From Streptomyces anulatus (lineage in GTDB: Bacteria > Actinomycetota > Actinomycetes > Streptomycetales > Streptomycetaceae), in assembly GCF_000721175.1 (NCBI RefSeq), contig NZ_JOEZ01000016.1:434001-498000 (forward strand): 64,000 nt of DNA, in the 5' to 3' direction. Every line of letters starts with the position of its first letter. The stretch's first letter is position 1. The position numbers and the translations under genes are program-made. This document shows positions 59,480 through 64,000 of the stretch, one piece after another. The notes under the pieces are model-generated. The model was not told where the DNA came from. It worked only from the letters and a program-made list of their open reading frames with translations, and ran no database searches.

Positions 59480-60354
59480 CCACCGCGACCGAAACCCCCG
59501 CCCGGCACGCCGTGCCCAAGGTCCGGCTGCGCGGCGAACGCTCCCCGCTCGCCTCCGTCGCCCTGCACCTCACCCTGATCACCGCCTCGGTGATCGCGGT
59601 CTTCCCGGTGCTGTGGGTCCTGCTGACCTCGCTCAAGCCCGCCAAGTACGCCACCACCACGGACTTCTTCCGCGAGACGACGTTTCTCAACTACACGAAC
59701 CTGATCCGCGACACCGAGTTCCTCAACTGGTTCGCCAACTCGGTGATCATCTCCGCACTCTCCACCGTGATCGGCGTCTTCGTCGCCGCCACCACGGGAT
59801 ACGCGGTGAGCCGCTTCCGCTTCCCCGGCAAACGCGGGCTGATGTGGACGCTGCTGATCACCCAGATGTTCCCGGTCGCCGTCCTCATCGTGCCGATCTA
59901 CAACATCATGTCGACCCTGGGGCTGCTCAACCAGCCCACCGGACTCGTCATCACCTACCTCACCATCTCGGTGCCGTTCTGCGCCTGGATGATGAAGGGC
60001 TTCTTCGACACCATCCCGCGTGAGATCGACGAGTCGGGCGAGGTCGACGGCCTCACCCCGTTCGGCACCTTCTTCCGGCTCATCCTGCCGCTGGCCAAGC
60101 CGGGCCTCGCGGTCACCGCGTTCTACTCCTTCATCACCGCCTGGGGCGAAGTGGCGTACGCCTCCGCCTTCCTGGTCGGCGACGAGAACCTGACGCTCGC
60201 CGGCGGACTGCAGAAGTTCGTCAACCAGTACGGCGCCCAGTGGGGCCCCATGACGGCGGCCTCCGTGCTCATCGCCATCCCGGCCGCCCTGGTGTTCCTG
60301 TTCGCGCAGAAACACCTCGTCACCGGCATGTCCGCCGGGGCCGTCAAGGGCTGA
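59476..60354 (+). CDS. malG: Maltose ABC transporter permease MalG
   Basis: 292 aa, six predicted helices (LTLITASVIAVFPVLWVLLT first). The EAA loop reads IPREIDESGEVDGLTPFGTF, and the C-terminus AIPAALVFLFAQKHLVTGMS plus AGAVKG is standard for MalG, including the tail that contacts the binding site. GTG 59476 overlaps the malF stop (GTGA). Translationally coupled. Confidence 0.95.
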   Translation: MTTATETPARHAVPKVRLRGERSPLASVALHLTLITASVIAVFPVLWVLLTSLKPAKYATTTDFFRETTFLNYTNLIRDTEFLNWFANSVIISALSTVIGVFVAATTGYAVSRFRFPGKRGLMWTLLITQMFPVAVLIVPIYNIMSTLGLLNQPTGLVITYLTISVPFCAWMMKGFFDTIPREIDESGEVDGLTPFGTFFRLILPLAKPGLAVTAFYSFITAWGEVAYASAFLVGDENLTLAGGLQKFVNQYGAQWGPMTAASVLIAIPAALVFLFAQKHLVTGMSAGAVKG

Positions 60355-60454
60355 GGCTCGCGGCTCCCGCACGCACCACCGCACCCGTCACGGCGGCGCC
60401 GGCTCCCCGACCCGGTCACCGGCGCCGCTCCCCACCCAGACACCCAGGGACGAC

Positions 60455-62182
60455 ATGACCCAGCACCTCGCTGCCCCCTCCACCGGCACGTCCGACGACG
60501 CCCCGGGCCACCGCACCGGCTGGTGGCAGGACGCGGTGATCTACCAGGTCTATCCGCGGAGCTTCGCCGACGGCAACGGTGACGGCATGGGTGACCTCGC
60601 CGGCGTCACCGCCCGCCTCCCCTACCTCCGGGACCTCGGCGTCGACGCGGTCTGGCTCTCCCCCTTCTACGCCTCCCCGCAGGCCGACGCCGGCTACGAC
60701 GTCGCCGACTACCGGGCCATCGACCCGATGTTCGGAACCCTGCTGGACGCCGACGCCATGATCCGCGAGGCGCACGGTCTGGGCCTGCGCATCATCGTCG
60801 ACCTGGTGCCCAACCACTCCTCCGACCAGCACGAGTGGTTCAAGCGTGCCCTGGCCGAGGGCCCCGGCTCCGCCCTGCGCGAGCGCTACCACTTCCGCCC
60901 CGGCAAGGGCGCGAACGGCGAACTCCCGCCCAACGACTGGGAGTCCATCTTCGGCGGCCCGGCCTGGACGCGTACGACCGACCCGGACGGCACCCCCGGC
61001 GACTGGTACCTCCACCTCTTCGCCCCCGAGCAGCCCGACTTCAACTGGGAGCACCCGGCAGTCGCCGACGAGTTCCGCTCCATCCTGCGCTTCTGGCTCG
61101 ACATGGGCGTCGACGGTTTCCGGGTCGACGTCGCGCACGGCCTCGTCAAGGCGGAGGGCCTGCCCGACCTCGGCTCGCACGACCAGCTCAAGCTGCTCGG
61201 CAACGACGTCATGCCGTTCTTCGACCAGGACGGCGTCCACGAGATCTACCGCAGCTGGCGCACCATCCTCGACGAGTACCCCGACACGATGGGGCCCGGA
61301 GGGCCTTCCTCGGAAGGGCGGCGGCAGGTGACGGGCGGGCGCATCGCCGTGGCCGAGGCCTGGACGCCCACCGTCGAGCGGACCGCCAACTACGTGCGCC
61401 CCGACGAGATGCACCAGGCGTTCAACTTCCAGTACCTGGCGACCGCCTGGGACGCCGCCGAACTGCGCAAGGTCATCGACACCTCGCTCGACGCGATGCG
61501 CCCGGTCGGCGCCCCCACCACCTGGGTGCTCTCCAACCACGACGTCACCCGGCACGCCACCCGGTTCGCCAACCCGGCGGGCCTGGGCACCCAGATCCGT
61601 ACCCCCGGCGACCGCGAGCTGGGCCTGCGCCGTGCCCGCGCCGCCTCCCTGCTGATGCTCGCCCTGCCCGGCTCCGCCTACGTCTACCAGGGCGAGGAGC
61701 TCGGCCTGCCCGACGTCACCGACCTGCCCGACGAGGCCCGCCAGGACCCCTCGTTCTTCCGCGCCGAGGGCCAGGACGGCTTCCGCGACGGCTGCCGCGT
61801 CCCGATCCCGTGGACCCGCGAGGGCACGTCGTACGGCTTCGGCGACGGCGGCAGCTGGCTCCCGCAGCCCGCCGGCTGGGGCGAGCTGTCCGTCGAGGCG
61901 CAGACCGGCGCGGAGGGCTCCACCCTGGAGCTGTACCGGGCGGCGATCTCCGCCCGCCGGGAGCACCCGGGCCTCGGCGCGGGCTCCGACGTCGAATGGC
62001 TGGACGGCCCCGAGGGCGTGCTCGTCCTCGCCCGCCCCGGCTTCGTCTGCACCGTCAACACCACCGGCGCCCCGGTCCGGATCACCGCCCGCGGCCGGGT
62101 GCTGCTCGCCAGCTCGCCGGTCACCGTGGACGGTGCCGAGGCCGTGCTGCCCGCCGACACCACGGTGTGGTGGACGGTGTGA
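60455..62182 (+). CDS. aglA: Alpha-glucosidase, GH13 (intracellular)
   Basis: 575 aa without signal peptide. GH13 regions: DAVIYQVYPRSFADGNGDGM, IVDLVPNHSSDQHEWF (region I), MGVDGFRVDVAHGL (region II, nucleophile Asp), GRIAVAEAWTP (region III, acid/base Glu) and TTWVLSNHDVTRHATR (region IV, Asp). The oligo-1,6-glucosidase/alpha-glucosidase subfamily is favoured by QPDFNWEHPAVADEF. It splits glucose from maltodextrins imported by MalEFG. It is 100 bp after malG, last enzyme of the operon. Confidence 0.95.
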   Translation: MTQHLAAPSTGTSDDAPGHRTGWWQDAVIYQVYPRSFADGNGDGMGDLAGVTARLPYLRDLGVDAVWLSPFYASPQADAGYDVADYRAIDPMFGTLLDADAMIREAHGLGLRIIVDLVPNHSSDQHEWFKRALAEGPGSALRERYHFRPGKGANGELPPNDWESIFGGPAWTRTTDPDGTPGDWYLHLFAPEQPDFNWEHPAVADEFRSILRFWLDMGVDGFRVDVAHGLVKAEGLPDLGSHDQLKLLGNDVMPFFDQDGVHEIYRSWRTILDEYPDTMGPGGPSSEGRRQVTGGRIAVAEAWTPTVERTANYVRPDEMHQAFNFQYLATAWDAAELRKVIDTSLDAMRPVGAPTTWVLSNHDVTRHATRFANPAGLGTQIRTPGDRELGLRRARAASLLMLALPGSAYVYQGEELGLPDVTDLPDEARQDPSFFRAEGQDGFRDGCRVPIPWTREGTSYGFGDGGSWLPQPAGWGELSVEAQTGAEGSTLELYRAAISARREHPGLGAGSDVEWLDGPEGVLVLARPGFVCTVNTTGAPVRITARGRVLLASSPVTVDGAEAVLPADTTVWWTV

Positions 62183-63228
62183 CACCGCCCGCACCCAGGA
62201 CCACCGCCGCGCCCCGGCTCTCCGACATCGCCGGCCAGGCGGCGGTCAGCGAGGCGACGGTCAGCCGGGTCCTGAACGGGAAGCAGGGCGTCGCGGACAC
62301 CACGCGTCAGCGGGTGCTCGCGGCGCTCGACATCCTGGGCTACGAGCGGCCCGTACGGCTGCGGCAGCGCAGCGCCGGACTGATCGGCCTGGTGACGCCC
62401 GAACTCACCAACCCGATCTTCCCGGCGTTCGCGCAGTCCGTCGAGCAGGTGCTGGCCGGGCACGGCTACACCCCCGTGCTCTGTACCCAGCTGCCGGGCG
62501 GGGCCACCGAGGACGAGCTGGTCGAGCAGCTCGTGGAGCGGGGCGTCGGCGGCATCGTCTTCCTCTCCGGGCTGCACGCCGACACCTCCGCCGACCCGGG
62601 GCGCTACGCCGCGCTCACCGAGCGCGGCGTGCCGTTCGTCCTGATCAACGGCTACAACGAACGCATCAGCGCACCGTTCGTCTCGCCCGATGACAACGCT
62701 GCCGTACGGATGGCGCTGGGACACCTCGCCGACCTCGGCCACCGCCGGATCGGCCTGGCCATCGGCCCGCAGCGCTACGTCCCCTCCCGCCGCAAGCGCG
62801 ACGGGTTCGTGGAGGCGGCCGTCTCGGTCCTCGGTATGGACCGCTCGGAAGCCGAACTGCTGGTCTGCTCCACGCTGTTCAGCGTCGAGGGCGGTCAGGT
62901 GGCGGCCGGCGCCCTGCTGGACGCGGGCTGCACCGGCATCGTCTGCGGCAGCGACCTGATGGCCCTCGGCGTGGTCCGCGCCGCGCGGGGGAGAGGCCTG
63001 GAGGTGCCGCGTGACGTCTCGGTCGTCGGCTTCGACGACTCACAGCTCATCGCGTTCACCGACCCGCCGCTGACGACCGTGCGCCAGCCCGTGCAGGCGA
63101 TGGCGGCGGCCGCCGTGGGCGCGCTGCTCGAGGAGATCGGCGGGAGTCCGGTGCAGCGCACCGAGTACGTATTCCAGCCGGAGCTGGTCGTCCGGGGCTC
63201 GACGGCGGCGGTACGCACGGGGGACTGA
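62179..63228 (+). CDS. Second MalR-like LacI family regulator
   Basis: 349 aa, GTG 62179 overlapping the aglA stop in GTGA. HTH RLSDIAGQAAVSEATVSRVL and hinge NGKQGVADTTRQRVLAALDI differ from MalR at only a few positions. The effector domain is also close (SAGLIGLVTPELTNPIFPAF; VSVVGFDDSQLIAFTDPPLT). It is therefore a paralogue of malR, produced with the operon that MalR controls. Likely sites are the CTTGC/GCAAG dyads of the mal and amylase promoters; a feedback or amylase-specific role is inferred. Confidence 0.92.
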   Translation: MTPPAPRTTAAPRLSDIAGQAAVSEATVSRVLNGKQGVADTTRQRVLAALDILGYERPVRLRQRSAGLIGLVTPELTNPIFPAFAQSVEQVLAGHGYTPVLCTQLPGGATEDELVEQLVERGVGGIVFLSGLHADTSADPGRYAALTERGVPFVLINGYNERISAPFVSPDDNAAVRMALGHLADLGHRRIGLAIGPQRYVPSRRKRDGFVEAAVSVLGMDRSEAELLVCSTLFSVEGGQVAAGALLDAGCTGIVCGSDLMALGVVRAARGRGLEVPRDVSVVGFDDSQLIAFTDPPLTTVRQPVQAMAAAAVGALLEEIGGSPVQRTEYVFQPELVVRGSTAAVRTGD

Positions 63229-63251
63229 GCCGGGCGGCAGAGCACGTACAG

Positions 63252-63316
63252 GAGAGGCACCAGGAGTCGGCCCAGGATGGGCCGGCGGGGAGTTGCAGCG
63301 ACTCCGGGTGCCTCTC
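63252..63316 (+). terminator. Two-tier hairpin terminator of the maltose operon
   Basis: GAGAGGCACC-A-GGAGTCG (63252-63269) pairs with CGACTCC-G-GGTGCCTCTC (63299-63316), one mismatch in 18 positions. A small hairpin GCCC-AGGAT-GGGC lies inside the loop, and TTGT follows. It begins 23 bp after the last stop codon of the operon. Confidence 0.82.
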
Positions 63317-63430
63317 TTGTCGTGACCGGCCCGGCCGGCCGGGCGCGTGGGGTCCGATGCCGCGAGGCAGTACCGGAACCCCCGGCCGGCCGGACCGGAG
63401 TCGGGATGAAACGTAACAGGCCCGCAATAT

Positions 63431-63584
63431 CTTGCGAAAGGCCTTGCAGCAAGAAAACGAGAAGGAGCCGGGAAGGAAACCCCGCTGTTTCGTGGATGTG
63501 AGCGGGAGATGTCCAAAGGGTTGACCGGTGAGGGGAGGGCTCGTACGGTCTGCTCCGCGGCAAGGTTTGCATTCTTGCAGCAAG
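63431..63584 (+). promoter_or_regulatory. MalR-type operators of the amylase promoter
   Basis: CTTGCGAAAGGCCTTGCAGC then AAG is at 63431-63453. GCAAG-N9-CTTGC followed by AGCAAG is at 63560-63584, so each site carries CTTGCAGCAAG. This motif is known from Streptomyces amylase promoters and matches the malE operator at 57065. The second site is about 84 bp before the amylase ATG. The remaining bases between 63317 and 63667 show no gene. Confidence 0.8.
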
Positions 63585-63667
63585 AACCTTCAGGAGCCTT
63601 GAGGGCATGGCGCGTTGCCGAGGCTGCACCGTCACCCGCGTTTCCCCCCACCCGCAGGAGGAAAAAC

Positions 63668-64000
63668 ATGGCACGCAGATCCCCGTCTGCCGCGCTCGCC
63701 CTCGTGGCCTGCGCCGCCGCCCTCGTCATCCCCACCGGATTCGGCGCCGCGTCCCCCGCGCAGGCCGCCGCACCGGGCGACAAGGACGTCACCGCCGTGA
63801 TGTTCGAGTGGAAGTTCGCCTCCATAGCCAAGGCCTGCACGGACACCCTCGGTCCGGCGGGCTACGGCTACGTCCAGGTCTCGCCGCCCCAGGAGCACAT
63901 CCAGGGCGGCCAGTGGTGGACGTCCTACCAGCCCGTCAGCTACAAGATCGCCGGCCGCCTCGGCGACCGGGCCGCCTTCTCCGCCATGGTGAACACGTGT
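63668..64000 (+). CDS. aml: Secreted alpha-amylase (GH13), N-terminal part
   Basis: The first 111 codons of a gene cut by the right edge. Sec signal: [20 protein letters not shown] with cleavage near AQAAAP. The mature start [20 protein letters not shown], then [20 protein letters not shown] and [20 protein letters not shown], is the conserved beginning of actinobacterial/animal-type alpha-amylases, including conserved region VSPPQEH. The catalytic residues lie beyond the window. AGGAGG precedes ATG 63668. MalR-type operators indicate co-regulation with malEFG-aglA. Confidence 0.93.
   Translation, partial: MARRSPSAALALVACAAALVIPTGFGAASPAQAAAPGDKDVTAVMFEWKFASIAKACTDTLGPAGYGYVQVSPPQEHIQGGQWWTSYQPVSYKIAGRLGDRAAFSAMVNTC

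Noticed and set aside
1..64000. Transfer RNA genes, rRNA genes or a plasmid/prophage
   Set aside because: No tRNA 3' ends with GTTCRANTC arms, rRNA motifs, integrase, replication or phage structural genes were seen; the Prim-Pol-like gene alone is not evidence of an element.

Overview
This 64 kb window is chromosomal DNA of a Streptomyces (or very close relative). GC content is very high, third codon positions are almost always G or C, GTG and TTG starts are common, and the gene set is typical of the genus: glnE, a GlnA2-type glutamine synthetase, an F420-dependent NADP reductase, large AfsR-type regulators, and a maltose operon without its own ATPase gene. I see no tRNA, rRNA, CRISPR array, prophage, complete insertion sequence or complete antibiotic cluster. 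The right half resembles the S. coelicolor malR/malEFG - glnE - nadE - glnA2 neighbourhood as I remember it.

Layout. 1-3 kb: start of a KDPG aldolase gene, yaaA, and a MerR regulator with a membrane protein. 3-7 kb: a Uma2-type nuclease, the RNase P RNA gene rnpB, a small membrane protein, an acetyltransferase, a glycosyltransferase, and a second acetyltransferase frameshifted by an exact 32-bp duplication. 7-19 kb: mostly accessory enzymes and exporters (MFS/TetR pair, PhzF protein, SDR, PhoD phosphatase, Gfo/Idh/MocA enzyme, Bcr/CflA pump, lipoprotein, Rsm22-type methyltransferase). 19-21 kb: palindromic mobile-element debris that has removed the end of a dimethylargininase-like gene, next to a TetR gene preceded by about 20-bp repeats. 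21-28 kb: heme oxygenase under an iron box, methionine aminopeptidase, npdG and a site-2-type protease. 28-35 kb: an AfsR-like regulator, a DrrAB-type ABC exporter and panB. 35-39 kb: an endonuclease/exonuclease/phosphatase-fold protein between two transporter relics, then nadE. 39-43 kb: a copper-linked group (multicopper oxidase and a His/Met-rich membrane protein behind a CsoR-like box, CBS protein, DUF305 and DUF3105 proteins). 43-50 kb: glnA2, an MFS pump and a second AfsR-like regulator. 50-55 kb: a PrmC paralogue, a split-barrel oxidase, glnE and a PAP2 phosphatase. 55-64 kb: malR, malEFG, an alpha-glucosidase, a second MalR-like regulator fused by overlap to the operon end, and the start of a secreted alpha-amylase, with CTTGC/GCAAG operators before malE and before the amylase.

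Working together. The right end is a maltodextrin system: secreted amylase releases oligosaccharides, MalEFG import them (energised by a shared ATPase encoded elsewhere), AglA hydrolyses them inside the cell, and two LacI-family proteins can sense them. A recurring feature is a -10-like hexamer exactly six or seven bases upstream of a start codon that lacks a Shine-Dalgarno sequence. I count it at eleven genes, which suggests many leaderless mRNAs here. The most distinctive observations are the MITE-like ends that truncate one gene and supply the stop codon of another, the 32-bp frameshifting duplication, the phased repeats before the TetR gene, and the copper operator that coincides with a leaderless promoter.
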